Both the position numbers and the translations under genes were made by a program. The notes beneath the pieces are model-generated. The model worked only from the letters and a program-made list of their open reading frames with translations. It did not search any database and was not told where the DNA came from. From NCBI GenBank assembly GCA_037176885.1, contig JAWWNJ010000069.1, positions 62,001-126,000 on the forward strand: a stretch of DNA of 64,000 nucleotides. Direction: 5' to 3'. Of the stretch, positions 10,321 through 21,575 are shown one piece after another (the first letter of the stretch is position 1; each line of letters opens with the position of its first letter). This DNA is from Favolaschia claudopus (taxonomy: Eukaryota; Basidiomycota; Agaricomycetes; Agaricales; Mycenaceae).

Positions 10321-10474
10321 ATCGCCGATGCTGCATACAACAGCAGCAATCCTCAACCGATACCAGCCGATACCTCGACTTCTCACCTCATGTCCCCAAA
10401 CAATGCCTCCGAAAGCACGTTGGACCCACAATCCACGCAACAAACGCCTGCTGGGCCGATGATCCGACGGCCAC

Positions 10475-10482
10475 TATATATT
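10475..10482 (+). promoter_or_regulatory. TATA box of HNH-like gene A
   Basis: TATATATT lies about 50 bp before the ATG at 10529. The paralogue has the same box at the equivalent place. Confidence 0.5.
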
Positions 10483-10528
10483 CAGGGTCGACACGAACCT
10501 TGCAAGAGCCCCACTTCAACTGCCCACC

Positions 10529-11873
10529 ATGTCCCTGCCGTATATTTCATCACATTCATCCAAACTACGGTCGTCTCATAATCTCTAGATTTGTCGAGTC
10601 CCAACGCTCGATCTTACAAAGCCGCAACTTCTTCCTTTTCTCTTTCTCAAGGTTGCCGTTGGTTTTCATCGTCGGAGGTACTGACATCTTTCCTCCCTTT
10701 GTACCGGAGAGAATTCACTTTGATTTGAATTCACAGGATGGAATCTCTCGCGCCACGATATGAGCGTCAAACAGTTCTATCGTTGGCTGGATATCATGGA
10801 GGGCGACAAGAGGTGGTTTTGCGCCCACATAGAACTGCGCAGGATAACCCTGAGAGGGCTCGGCCTTGTGCGGTATGGATTGGATACCTGCGAGGGTCCA
10901 GCCATTTCCCGCAACTCCGCACAATTGCTGGAGCCCGGTGTCTATGCACCCTATCTTGGTTCGTGTTCGCCGCTGTTCCAACACCTACAACTGTCTGACA
11001 TCAATCTTATTTGAATATACTAGGCAACGAACCATTTGAGGATTCGATCGGGGCCGATGTGCCTCCTCATACCTTCGCAAAGTTTGTGCGCGATGCGGCT
11101 GCTGTGGTTAAACGCGGCCATGGTGATTTTAATGAAGAGGCACGCTATCACCTTGGCATTCGTTCTGCCGTCTGGTTCTGCCGCTAACTTGCCGTCCAGA
11201 GCAAATTGTCGAAGTCCACCATCGCGGAAGTACGTGCTAGGGACGGGAATGTTTGCTGCATAACGGGTCGGAGAGACCTTCCGACCCGTGTAGTCTGGTT
11301 GTTTTTACCCGCATTGGCAAACACTGTATGCGACCATCTTTTTCTCTGCGCATCAACTGACATCCCCAGGTGTATCCAAACAGAGACGCAGGCAAACGTG
11401 ATATCAAGAAAGCGTACAACACGATTGACAACGCTGTTACACTGTGCCAGGCGCTGGTCGAGCCCTTCATGGAGAACAAGTTCAGTGTCGACATTGATGT
11501 AATCTTCAGATGGCGCTGTGAAGCATTTCTTGTGTCTCACTGTTTATGTTGACAGGATAACAAGCGCATTGTTACATTCGCCGACCTAACAGCGTACCCA
11601 AACGCTCCCTCGCTCCCAAACGAGCTGCCATCTCTTCCCGTAGGGGCGGCGCAGTATTGGCGCGCGAACTTCAAACGGACCCTCATGGTTCACTTCTATG
11701 GTGGCGATATCGCGTTTGAGAAACCAGAGCCTGGCCTCAACCCCGACGACTTGTTCGAAGAAGTCGCAGAATGGGGTTACGATCCGAAGCATCCCAAGTG
11801 GGAGACGCCGATTGGAAAGGCGGTGTTAGCGGAATATGAGGAACAGAGAGCTTCTCTTGAGGGCAGGTCGTAA
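10529..11873 (+). CDS. HNH-nuclease-domain-like protein (copy A)
   Basis: Seven exons, read by comparison with the inverted paralogue at 53330-54678: 10529-10539, 10589-10677, 10737-10958, 11024-11169, 11200-11325, 11370-11498, 11556-11873. The product is about 346 aa. The motif RDGNVCCITGR matches the start of the HNH_2-type nuclease fold common in basidiomycete proteins of unknown role. The His-bearing strand expected next is not visible (RVVWLFLPALANT), so nuclease activity is doubtful. The C-terminus (HFYGGDIAFEKPEPG, DLFEEVAEWGYDPKHP) is highly conserved between the copies. Intron 4 would be only 30 nt but holds GCTAAC before CCAG in both copies. Exon phases all close. The start ATG lies about 50 bp after a TATA box. 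Function unknown. Confidence 0.75.
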
Positions 11874-12053
11874 GAGCTGATGAGTACGCTAGAATATCTT
11901 TCGGGTTCTATTTCCATTTGTAGACCAGTTCGCCAATCAGTGAAAGCTCTACTCATCAACACAAAGACACTCTGTTTAACTCTACTAACTCTACTCAATA
12001 CCCGCCATGTAAGAACTCTTGAACGACTTACGGTGGAGAAGATGTGTTGTTTC

Positions 12054-12067
12054 CACGTGACCGCGTT
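12054..12067 (+). promoter_or_regulatory. CACGTG-ACCGCGTT motif downstream of HNH-like gene A
   Basis: The same composite motif as at 10305. The preceding GAAGATGTGTTGTTT is also conserved after the second HNH-like gene. Homology with that copy ends just past this motif. Confidence 0.3.
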
Positions 12068-12077
12068 CAGTGAGTAG

Positions 12078-13245
12078 CCGCACGATGAAGCGCGGTGAGT
12101 TCCCCTCAGTTCCCCCTCTCCTATTCCTAATCCCAGAGCAAATCTGAGCGCGGTTTTGTTTACCTTGAAGGCTCGACGCCATGCACCTCGCATACACCGA
12201 ATATTTCCAAGGAAAGCTTGGACCCGCGCCGTTGGAAGAGCTGCGTCCGAATTTGAAGAAAATTTTGGATTTAGGGTGCGCAGAATTCCAGTTGATGCAT
12301 CTTCTCCGTGAACCTTGAACCTGATTGTGCGCTTTGAGGATAGATGTGGAAGTGGAGCATGGTATGCCTATGTTTCATTAATCTCGAAAGCGAGACAGAA
12401 AATTTAAAGAGTCACATACTTACTTTGTAGGGCTGCGCAAGCGGCGACTCAATTCCCTGCCGCGGAGATTCTTGCGGTCGATAGAGCGAAACTACCGGAT
12501 AGGTTCGGAATGAACGTTCAGCTCTTGGTAACGCTGAACCCGTTTCGCAGGACATTTCCGTCCAACATGAAATTCCAAATCGCAGACTTGACAAAGGAGC
12601 TTGAATTAGAACTCGGTAGCTTCGACGTGGTTCACACTCGCAATGTCCTGCTTCACGTCAGTTCACTGCATCCACTCTAGCTAGAAATGGGTTAACACAA
12701 CTTGTGATAAAAAGGTCTTGAACGCACCCGACGTCCTCCTTCGCGCCTCTCGTCTCGTCAAACCCGGCGGATTCCTCATCATCGAACAACCTGACCTCGT
12801 CAGCTTTGCTGAAACAGGCGGTCCCGCGTCTCGCGCATTCATGAACAAGATCAAACAATTACTCGCCGGTATCGGCGCGGACGCTCAGATCGGGAGCAAA
12901 GTTGAGGGAATGATCCAGGCGTTGGGGCAATTCGAGGATGTCAATGTGAAGATGGCGGCGTTGCCGTTGGGTGGGAATGGACCTGGTATTACGTTCCATT
13001 CGTTCACTCTCCTTCGTCATAAGATGAGCTGGTGCAATTTGTTGGGAGACGAAGCGCTGAACAAGCTGGGACTTCGGATGAAGCAGTCGATCAAGATGGC
13101 TTCGGAGAATTTGGCAAAGGCGTACAGTGATAAGGGGTTGACGGTTGAGATGACGCGGGCGTACAACGAGGAGCAGGATAGACCGGATAATGAGGCTGCG
13201 ATGGATTGTTATTTCGTTTGGGTGAGGCGTCGTGCGACTGCGTAG
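12078..13245 (+). CDS. SAM-dependent methyltransferase, first exon lost (copy 1)
   Basis: Exons 12078-12094, 12171-12275, 12344-12361, 12431-12502, 12551-12656 and 12715-13245 join in phase. They read DEARLDAMHLAYTEYF, then motif I LDLGCGSGAW, AVDRAKLPDR, a post-I GSFDVVHTRNVLLH, and a Rossmann C-terminus (LVKPGGFLIIEQPD). This is a class I methyltransferase of the fungal LaeA/TAM type; the substrate is unknown. The paralogue at 47077-48293 begins with an exon encoding MSSESPAH that has no counterpart here. Instead, the 3' flank of the HNH-like gene abuts the intron just before 12078. Translation could start at the ATG at 12181, or use an upstream exon ending before GTAAGA near 12008. Whether the gene is functional is uncertain. 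Confidence 0.65.
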
Positions 13246-13829
13246 ATTCGTACTCACCCTGTTCCAACTCGTAGAATCAAACAAACTGTTGGACAGATAG
13301 ATGACCTACGCAAGCCTAAACCGACAACTCACAAGCCGGGCAGCAATTCCATTTCCCTGGCTCAATCTCTCCGACGCTGCAGATTACAAGCCCAATTAGC
13401 CGTACTCTATTTCTTCGGCGAGAGAAAGATATTCAGCCTACCAATCAAGATGCCACACGACATTCGAGCAATTAATCCAGCTTTCTTTGGCTTGCCAGTC
13501 GGGCAGCATTGGCCGGGGGGGACGCTAATTGTGGTAGTGTCTTCCGGGCTGTAAGAATCATTGTTTAGTTCTGCAAACGTTTTATTCCCGATTTCAGGCA
13601 GCTAGTGAAGACGTACCAGGCAAAATAAATATTGAACGGCGGAGCAATCGGGCGGGTGGATGCACGTAGGGCAGCACGAACCGGGCTTTATGACTGGGAT
13701 CGAGTCGCCCGCACTACATGAATGGGCCGCAAGCGTTATCTTCGAGATGAAGTAAAAGAACAGGGGTATCGGTGACATAAAGAACGCGACAGCTACAAAT
13801 CAGCAGTGAACCCTATGTTCTAAATGATA
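13246..13829. other. Intergenic, nothing recognised
   Basis: No sustained open frame, TIR or RNA-like structure was seen between the methyltransferase stop and the decayed membrane-protein copy. Confidence 0.4.
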
Positions 13830-14667
13830 AACTCACCGAGACTTTGCTCGAGATCCGAGCGGTCACAGCCAAGGAAAAGTAAATCGTGGTGGTCGTTGAT
13901 ACCACAAAATTCGGCGACTGAAGATGTGGTTTTCGACCTGATACGTCGAGGTCGCACTAGGGGAGGAAAATGGCTGGAAGAGAACGGCCTGTCCAGTCAG
14001 CGGAATGGTGAATGAGGAGCAAGGAATCACGCACTGCAACGCCGTCAGCAATCGGTCGTTTGTCAGAGCGCGGGCGCTGCTGATACGACAGTCACGACGC
14101 CTCAACCCAATACGCCGACCAGCCAACCCAGACGGTATTTGTCTACGCCAATCCGCAGCTGCGTCACTGGTTAGAAAGCATATCATGATCAGGTACAGAA
14201 TGGACGCACGAGCATAGTCGAAGCGAGCAATCCCAACCAGCGGGGCTCCTCCCCCTCCACCGACCAGCGCATTTCATAAAACCCGTTCCCGGCTCCACCC
14301 TCACTATAATCATCATGCCGCGTTGTCAGGTACATCGATGCGACGTCGCCACCGCCCCCGAAAGCAGCGCTACCGTTGGCCTTGGGATTACGACGAGCCG
14401 AATCTTTGGGGCGGCGGATCGGCACGGAGGCGACGAGACATAACGGAGGCGACGAATTCCTTGTCGAGATCGTTTTTGCGGAGGGGATGGATGACGGGTG
14501 GTGTTAGGGGAAGGGTTGTCGTAGTAGAAGCAGGTGGAGTGTGGAGCTGCGGCTGCTAGTAGCGGCGAGGGAGGTGTGAATGAAGAAAACGAAGAATGAA
14601 ATTGAGTGCGGAGAAATGGACGCGGACGGGGGCGGAGTAGCGGCTTGAAGTAGTCGGGCGCATCCAA
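13830..14667 (-). pseudogene. Decayed copy of the membrane protein at 21576-23217
   Basis: Several blocks match the intact gene in order on the minus strand: the Ser/Pro-rich N-terminus, RRLRYVSSPPCRSAAPK next to the first membrane segment, WLGLLASTMLV, and the stretch ending TSTYQV. The reading frame is broken by shifts. An in-frame TGA replaces a Trp codon in the SAYW...S-L segment, and about 2 nt are missing before the last recognisable exon. The C-terminal third is absent. The promoter with its TATATAAG box (rc at about 14693-14700) and the TCATGCAAAGTCGA element further upstream are still recognisable, so the duplication included the promoter. Confidence 0.7.
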
Positions 14668-15078
14668 TCCCAGCGTCTTCCTGGGTAAACGCTTATATAC
14701 ATGCTCGCATACCTTCTTATTGCCGTGTCATGCAAAGTCGATGCGCTGGGTGTGAGCTGACGAAGATATCATCAGTTTCCATGCTTTTGTGGAGAGGCAA
14801 GGAGTCACAGACTTGGGAGGGAGAGCGGAACCCAAGTTCATAGAGCGCAAGTGTTAATGTTTGGAAGAACTGCTGCCTGAACGCTGATTGAGGGAACAGC
14901 GAATTTTTCAAGTCCGAGTTTTCATTTTCCGGGAAAGAAGAACCCTCGGAGGCTATGAATCATAGGCTACCATAGTGGATAGAAACCCAGAGTGAACGAC
15001 CCGAAAGCAGATGATAGATTTTCCATGGAAACGGTGGAAGAAGATGAGCGTTCGGGACAAGCCGTGCTCTGTTTACTC
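14668..15078. other. Upstream remnant of the decayed copy; intergenic
   Basis: The stretch around 14690-14800 resembles 23290-23400 upstream of the intact membrane-protein gene. The rest shows no gene. Confidence 0.4.
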
Positions 15079-16137
15079 ATGCTAGCTGATGACGATGTTG
15101 CCAAGCAAACCAACACATCACGCTCTTCTTCCTCAACGACGACAACGGCGGCGGCGCTGTGACGCCAACGAAGTCCTCCAGCGTTCTACGTTCTGGAATT
15201 GTCTTCCTCAAGCGTACCGTCCGCCCCTCTCAATCCTCTCCCGCCGTGATGATTGGTCAACGACGATAATTCAAATGAAATTTTACGATCGCTTCTTCAA
15301 GTCGACTTCACAATCACAAGATCGAGAACATACTCGCTCTAGAAAGATAACGAATCGGAAGAGTACTGCTGGTGGATGGTGGAATTGGATTGATTGCGCT
15401 TGGCACAGGTGTGTCTTGCATTTTGCCGATTGTCATTTGCATTGGATGACGAGACTGTTCCGCTACATTGCAGGTCTTGTGCAGGACAGAAGTCAATTCT
15501 TGCGGACCTACGCTCGAGGTTTTCACTGATAACAATGACTTCCGATATATCGTATCCCCTTCTTATAACGACACGACATCTACGCTGCTTCGCCACTATC
15601 ACAATTCCACCTTGTGTCCCCGCACCGGCTATGTATCTTCTTTCGACTCTACTCTTGACATTTTCAACGCAAAACCCACATCCTCTCCGTCTACCGCAAC
15701 ACTAATAATCCACACATCTATTCTGTGACTGTCGCTGAGCTTGCGTTTCTTCCCTTCAAGCGGCAATTCTTTTTTTTCTACCGCTCGCTTCTCACAATAC
15801 GCTCTCGGAGGGCAACTACGCGGCATCATTCTCGCTATCACACCCCTCATCTCAACGCCGCATCCAGCTCTCCCCTCGATCTCATTCCCCGTTGGATAAG
15901 ACCCTGTCTCGTGCGCTCGACGGTTGGATCAATTCAACGCCGAATATCTTTCGAGAACCATTGCACTCAAGGTCTACGTGCTTCTTTTCATATGACCGTA
16001 CGTGCAACTCATTGTCTAATCATAATCATTCATAGAATTTCCCGCATCCATGCCTCTCAACGACGAATCCAGGGCAATCGCAAATTCCCGATCCAGAATT
16101 CAGTTTACCACTCAGCCGTCCTGGGTCTTAGCTGAGT
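15079..16137 (+). CDS. Unresolved multi-exon gene, 5' end related to 57066
   Basis: The first about 90 bp, from ATGCTAGCTGATGACGA, match the start of the plus-strand gene at 57066 (MLxDD...NTSRSS). Here the frame soon meets TGA unless spliced. Downstream, stretches look coding. One is a hydrophobic GIGLIALGTGVSCILPIVIC near 15380-15450. Another is 15485-15725 (EVFTDNNDFRYIVSPSY, FDSTLDIFNAKPTS). A third runs from about 15780 to 15992 (STPNIFREPLHSRSTCFFSYD) and joins, across GTACGTGC...CATAG, to a final exon ending at the TAG near 16135 (NDESRAIANSRSRIQFTTQPSWVLAE). These suggest a single-pass membrane protein, but I could not close all phases and do not recognise the family. Confidence 0.35.
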
Positions 16138-17510
16138 AGCTGAGCTCTGGAGGCAGGGGTCATGCGTGGCGATCCAGTTGAAGGTTTTTTCGTTTTCTTT
16201 CTTTTGTTTCGTTTGGCGGAATAGATAAAAGAATTCAACCTCGCGATACGGGCCACTATTAACGAGCAACGATTCTCCGGAAAACAAGGAGCTTTAGCCT
16301 TTGTCTTAGATGGGGCAAAATTTGTACGAAACAGCGTGCGTGAATAAATCACTCTCTCGCCACTACCAAACTTTCTGCCCAGCGAACATGGAACACGCTT
16401 ACGCATCAACGCATCACTGGCGGATCAGCTGCCGATTCAACACTCAGCATCTTTTCAGCCAATCTCGGGCAAGAATCTGAAGTCAGCTGTCAATAACGAA
16501 CTTTGAAGACAGCGCTTCTGTTTCAACTTCAATTCAACTTTCAAGAATACTTACATTCTCACAAATCAATTTGTGTTTGCTGCAAGTTAAAACAAAGGGC
16601 GAGTGATTTCTTCGCCACTCGCAAGTATCGGTTCTGATTGTTAGGCTCCGGGGAGGACAGTCTACAATGCCAGCCTCAAACAGACCTCTCAAACAGTGAA
16701 TACTTCAATAAGTCTGTCCGTGCTTTCACTTCTGCGTCGTCAAGTCGGATCAGATGCATCAATGCCGGCATAGAAGCCGTAAATAATGCCGAAGGTGTGA
16801 AGATATGTTTCATCTCTTACGATGGCTTCCTCGAGCTAAAGTACACTACAGACTACATGTTATCGTACCACCCTTTGAGTGGTAAATGTTATTTGGAAGG
16901 TTTTGTGGCCTGTCATTCCAACAGTCTTGCTTCAATGACATGTCAGTTGAAACTTCAAAATTTTCTGTCCCAAAAAGCGTCATTAAGTAAAAGCATGTCG
17001 AAATTCTGATCAAATTGAAGCTGTTCAATCCTATCAGGTTCGCGTTAGACCCTGAGGCCTGAGTCGTCGTGCGGAGAAAAATCTCAAGGGAGATTGGCTG
17101 TTTGTGATGCGTCAGCATCAAAAAGTATAGACTTTCGTTTTGACGGTGAGTTCGCTCAGCCCGCGGTGAAACGAAGAAACGACATTGTATTGAAGTATAG
17201 TATGGACAGCAAATCCTAAGTATCTGTCTGGAAGGCCGTGTGAGAAAAAAGATACTTACAGTCGCGTTTCGCAAGGAAAAGTCCAACATCGAGGTAGCGA
17301 AATAGGGAAATCAAAATTGAGAAGTTGAAAGAGACGTCGCGTCAAAATCGTAAGGTCATTGGGCCGTGAGGTCGTCCTGAATCAAGAAACACATAGGGTC
17401 GTGACGGGAAACGGAAAAAGAGAAGAGAGATCTAGATCGGACGCAATTGAACCATAGATCGATGAACCGCAATCAATCGTGGAGTGAGTACTACCGGACA
17501 TTCAACGGCC
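16138..17510. other. Intergenic, no supported gene
   Basis: A 123-codon open frame at 16638-17009 lacks an ATG start and any family resemblance. The stretch around 16140-16260 loosely resembles 58200-58310, extending the diverged paralogy of the flanking gene. Confidence 0.35.
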
Positions 17511-18245
17511 TTAATACGAGCCTCCGAATGGAGGCGGACTCTGTGGGTACTGGCCTCGCGGGAATTGGGCTGAAGCGGTGTACGGTTGTGCGGCTTCATA
17601 AATTGGCGGGCCAGGCGGCAGCACGTACGGGACAGGGACTGCGGGTGGAGCCCACCGCGGATCAACAGGATTTGGACCCCTATGCGATGAATGCCTAGTG
17701 TTTACAGTGCCCGGCATGGCAGGTCTGGAGGCATTGTCTAGGAAACAATTGATTTATCAGTGCTCGGTCAAACGCACAATTAAATTTCGAAGCTCACTAG
17801 TGGGATGACCACCAAAAGACGGTTGAGACACAGGCGGTGGATGCGAGGAGGAATGCCGGTTCCTCGACCTCGACGAACCCGCCGCCGGAGTGTGTGGCGC
17901 GTAACCCGCAGACGGAGGGGCCGGTGTGTATCCGGGGACTGGTAACATTGGACCGCGATCATACCAACCAGTTGGATGCATCGATTGAACAGCTGAACTG
18001 TTGGGTTCTGCAGACGTATCGTCTTCAGTCGCTCCGCCTTGACGCCATTCATAGACGCAATATACATTGGATCGAAGACAATTATCACATTGACGTTTGT
18101 TAGATGTGGTACACTATCGCGGAGGGTCAATATATGACCACGGAGAGAGTAGTAACGATAATATCCCCACCAGGGTCCCCGGGGGGAACATTCTTTGACA
18201 GTTTGTGCACTTCCTGGATCTCCTTGGATCGTGATCTTCTTCCAT
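17511..18245 (-). CDS. Small Cys-rich, proline-rich protein
   Basis: Three exons join in phase: 18245-18171, 18113-17798 and 17737-17511 (about 205 aa). Exon 1 encodes RKCTNCQRMFPPG and exon 2 opens with NKRQCDNCLRSNVYC, giving two CxxC pairs split by the first intron. This looks like a small zinc-binding fold. It resembles the CxxC...FP...CxxC arrangement seen in many agaricomycete hypothetical proteins, but I cannot name a family. The remainder is rich in Pro, Ser, Gly and Tyr (PGYTPAPPSAGYAPHTP, VPYVLPPGPPIYEAAQP) and is probably disordered. A TTTAAATA-like box lies about 65 bp before the ATG. Splice donors are GTGGGG and GTGAGC. A nuclear adaptor or regulator is possible but unproven. Confidence 0.6.
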
Positions 18246-19027
18246 CGTAGTGGTAGTTGATGGCAGTGGATAAGAGGCTAATGGGAAGGAGAATCGAATA
18301 CAGAATTGTATTTAAAGCTGGGTCTTTTATGCATGCATAACGTAGCGACAAGAGTCAGAGAACAATCTTCAACAATGTAGAGTTGACGGCTTCTGTTGAG
18401 ATGAGCCATTAGCACAGCGCTAGCACTTCAAGCAGTTGCGCAATTTTGGGAAGCCTTGGGCGAGGAGGCCTGCCTTGGACCCACAGACCTGACCTAGTAC
18501 AAGCTGTTCAACAGCACAGCAAGTGATGACTCGGAGATGTGATGCACTGTGTGATGATTCATCCGGAAACTTGAACGAATCAGTGCTGTCAATTTGCCGA
18601 CTTCAAATTCTGAGTCAGTGCATGCACAGGGGCCGATGTGGCGGACTCGGGCATTCTGCTTGCCGCCAATGAATCATCATAATCGCTCGGGAAGCGTCAC
18701 GGTCGCCCCAAATATCATGATGTTTTCCACAAGTTACTTACTTAATAACTTTTTCTGATCAGCTGAGCGGAAGTCTGAATATAAGCAGATAAGTAGCGCA
18801 CTTCAACCAACACCGTTACGCTGTGAATCAACTGTGAATACTTTTCTTACTTTACCGCAGTGGCGCTATATATGGTAATTTGTTCCCAGAACCGCACCAA
18901 ATCAAACTCGGTGTCGATCCGATCGGTCACTTGACACGCCCACGTGTCAATTGTGGGCGTCTCACCCTCTTGTCTCTCTACTTGTGGGTCGATCGTCTTT
19001 GGACTCCTCCCGCGGTGTCTCCGACCG
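18246..19027. other. Intergenic between divergent genes
   Basis: No gene is seen. A TATATAT box at 18867-18873 could serve the plus-strand F-box gene. Confidence 0.4.
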
Positions 19028-20555
19028 ATGCACAGGTGCTGGAAGATCGCGGAGCTCGTCCACCTTATATTCAACGAGTTGGATCCGCACCTGGACGGTA
19101 TCTATCATGTCCATGGTCCACTTCGCGCGAATGCGATGGCTCTTTATCGACTTGCCCAAACATGCCGTCGATTCTCTGAACCAGCTTTGGATGTACTTTG
19201 GAAGGCAAATGAGGGGCTTATACTGCTCTTGAAATGTCTCCCCGCTCATTCTTGGGAGATTCGAGATTGGCGTTTTGTACGTGCCCCCCCAATTACTTTG
19301 CGACCTATATATTCATAGGACTGCCCAGACGATTGTATCTCCTCTTGCTTTCGAGGACTGGGAAAGATGTCTGGCTCACTCGAAGCGGGTTAGAACTTTT
19401 TCCGCCCACAATGGCACGATCACCCTCGACAGCTCAGCTCTGGAGTCGATGATTTCCCTTCCACCTGGAACAGTGTTACCAAATGTAACGGGACTCTCCT
19501 GTTGCTCGTCTTCTACGCTTTTCTCTTATCTTCCGTTTCTTATTGGACCCCGCGTTCGAACTGGTGCTATTTTAATCGACGGTCCTGCGTTCCGCAGCTC
19601 TGCTTTACAATCCTTCGCCTCTCGCTTCCGTTTCCTGCAATCCGTCAAGGTTGTTGTGGGACCGATTGAAAGACCACTGTCTTTAAACAGCATATCCTCT
19701 TTCATCACGCAGATGGCCTCACCTCGCATGCTAGACGTTCACGGCCTAGATCATCAGGCTTACCGTCATATAACCAGCTTTTCAAACCTCGTAAATCTAA
19801 TCATCTCCGATATCATCGAGATGCCGTTCCCCAACCCCGGTCGTCCCTCTCCTGAGACGGCTTTTCCCGCTCTTCGCGAACTCAAAATCATGGTCTCAAA
19901 CACGCTTTTCGCAATCAATTTTCTGAGTGTCTTTCATGACGCTCCGCTTACCTCGCTGTCTATCAGCACCACTGAAAACTCAACCCCCACGAATGCGTTT
20001 GTCCTCCTCTCCGCCATCTGCATTGCCTGCGCGATACCACAGCTGGCATGTCTCCACGTCTTCTTATGTGAATGCAACGACCCTATGTACGATGATACAA
20101 GATTGTACACCCTCCCATTCGACTTCATCCGCCCTCTTCTGGCTTACCCCAATTTGCGTAGCTTATCGCTGGCTTGTCCCGTCGGATTTGAACTCCACGA
20201 CATATCGGTGGAAACAATGGCCCGTGCTTGGCCGCTCCTCGACACCCTCTCTCTTGTGGGCGATCTTTCGGAAGTAGCCACTCCCAGATCTCGTCCGACC
20301 CTCACTTCCCTCGCAACATTGTCTCAGCTTTGCCCCAAGTTACATACCGTATGGCTGGCGGTCGATGCAATGTCAGTCCCACGGGTTCCATGCGACGGTC
20401 GCGGAAAGACTGCAGCATTCACTTGGTATCCGCTGGACTCACCAATTCATCGTCCAGCTGATGTCGCAGGATTTCGTAGGGCGACGCTGCCTGGATTGCG
20501 CATCGACTCCCGGAGACGCTCGTGGAGAGACGTCGGGACTTTCCTCGTTGCGTGA
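19028..20555 (+). CDS. F-box/LRR-like protein
   Basis: Exon 1 (19028-19276) encodes an F-box-like segment: KIAELVHLIFNELDP followed by ALYRLAQTCRRFSEPALDVLW. A 52-nt intron (GTACGT...CCCAG) leads in phase to exon 2 (19329-20555), giving about 491 aa. The body holds irregular leucine-rich stretches (FSNLVNLIISDI, FPALRELKIMV, YPNLRSLSLACP, WPLLDTLSLVG, LATLSQLCPKLHTVWL). It ends in the motif VAGFRRATLPGLRIDS, a form typical of expanded agaricomycete F-box families. Such proteins act as substrate adaptors of SCF ubiquitin ligases; the target is unknown. I chose the ATG at 19028 because it lies just before the F-box; an upstream in-frame start is possible. Confidence 0.75.
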
Positions 20556-20782
20556 GTGGGAACAGCTAGGGAAGAATGATTAGCGCTTTCTTGAATTCCC
20601 TAGTTTTTATAGGGCGTACAGTATATTGAATCCTATATTGCTCAATACGATCGCAAAACGAGAGATACAACGGTAAATTAGAAATACATGGACCTCGAGC
20701 GCAGCAACGAGAAATCAAGTAAGGTAAAAAGGTGGAAGCAAAGAGACTTCTGTGGAGTAATTGCAAAACGGCAAGCAAAATA
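20556..20782. other. 3' flank of F-box gene
   Basis: Nothing beyond the gene's 3' flank is visible up to the MITE. Confidence 0.3.
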
Positions 20783-21079
20783 GAGACTTTGCGCAGAGCC
20801 ACCAGAAGCCGCTTGGTGGCTCTAACGGCATGCGCTGTGGAGCGGCTCCACACTGTGGTGGCTGCTTGGGTGGCTCATTCGACAACTAAAGTCGTATTTT
20901 TCCAACTTCTACGAAGGTTTGGGACGTAAAAAAACATGCATGATGCACAAAGACTCGTACATTACCAGCCCCAACCTAAATCCCCGAAATTATGGCTCAA
21001 ATTTCGGTTGAGATGAGCCGCCAACAGCGCATGCCGTCAGAGCCACCAGGCGGCTCCCGGTGGCTCTGCGCAAAGCCTC
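20783..21079. mobile_element. 297-bp MITE with TA target duplication
   Basis: Terminal inverted repeats of about 55 bp begin GAGRCTTTGCGCAGAGCCACC and end with the GGCATGCGCTG block. They are flanked by TA at 20781-20782 and 21080-21081. Each TIR contains its own inner palindrome (AGAGCCACC ... GGTGGCTCT). The TA duplication suggests a Tc1/mariner-like source. The element has no coding capacity. Confidence 0.75.
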
Positions 21080-21575
21080 TAATATGGAAGGAGGAGGGGC
21101 AGTGCGTGAGCGAGTCCTGAGCGCTAGTCCATATGATCAGAGTGAGAGGAGAAGGAACGCATCGCTAGAACCCGACCTCCACATACTCCCTTTCTCAAAC
21201 GTCACTTGCTCCTCCTCCACCCCTTGCCAACTTCCAGCAGTTCCACCTCATCACCTCTGCATATTCTCCACCTACGCCTCCTTCTCCTGTCAGTCTTGCT
21301 GTACTGCTCTACACTTTCGCTTTGCCTTCCCCATCCACCTCCACTTCCCCTCCCCGCACCATTCCATCTCATTCAATCCCCGCCCCCTTCGCGTCCGGAT
21401 CGCGTCAGGAAGTCGTCGATGCATAAATCAGGGATAAGCGAGCTTTCGATAATAGAAGAATGGACAATGCAGGGAGAAGAACGGGTGAGGATGAGTCGCG
21501 ACAGCGAGAGGGGCGTAGCGGGGTGAATGAGGTGTTCATCTCCTCATTTGTCCCTGAAGAGAGAATACCACACCC
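21080..21575. other. Intergenic, pyrimidine-rich
   Basis: The region 21180-21370 is C/T-rich on the plus strand. Overlapping open frames there have low complexity and no start context, so no gene is called. Confidence 0.35.

Larger units (their letters stand above)
9030..10528. other. Upstream block shared with the second HNH-like gene
   Basis: Pieces of this region recur in inverted orientation at 54679-56140. One is the stretch around 9340-9440 (matching 55960-56060). Another is the stretch around 9580-9790, including a conserved CTGATAGTATA. A third is the part just upstream of the HNH-like start. Short open frames do not join into a convincing protein, so I treat it as promoter, leader or a decayed exon set. 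Confidence 0.45.

Noticed and set aside
10065..10763. 232-codon plus-strand frame before the HNH-like gene
   Set aside because: It reads through the first intron and promoter, and the paralogue does not keep the frame; only its FVESQRS...VFIVGG part is a true exon.
13863..14667. Independent small membrane-protein gene
   Set aside because: Alignment with 21576-23217 shows in-order matches broken by a stop and frameshifts, so it is a decayed copy.
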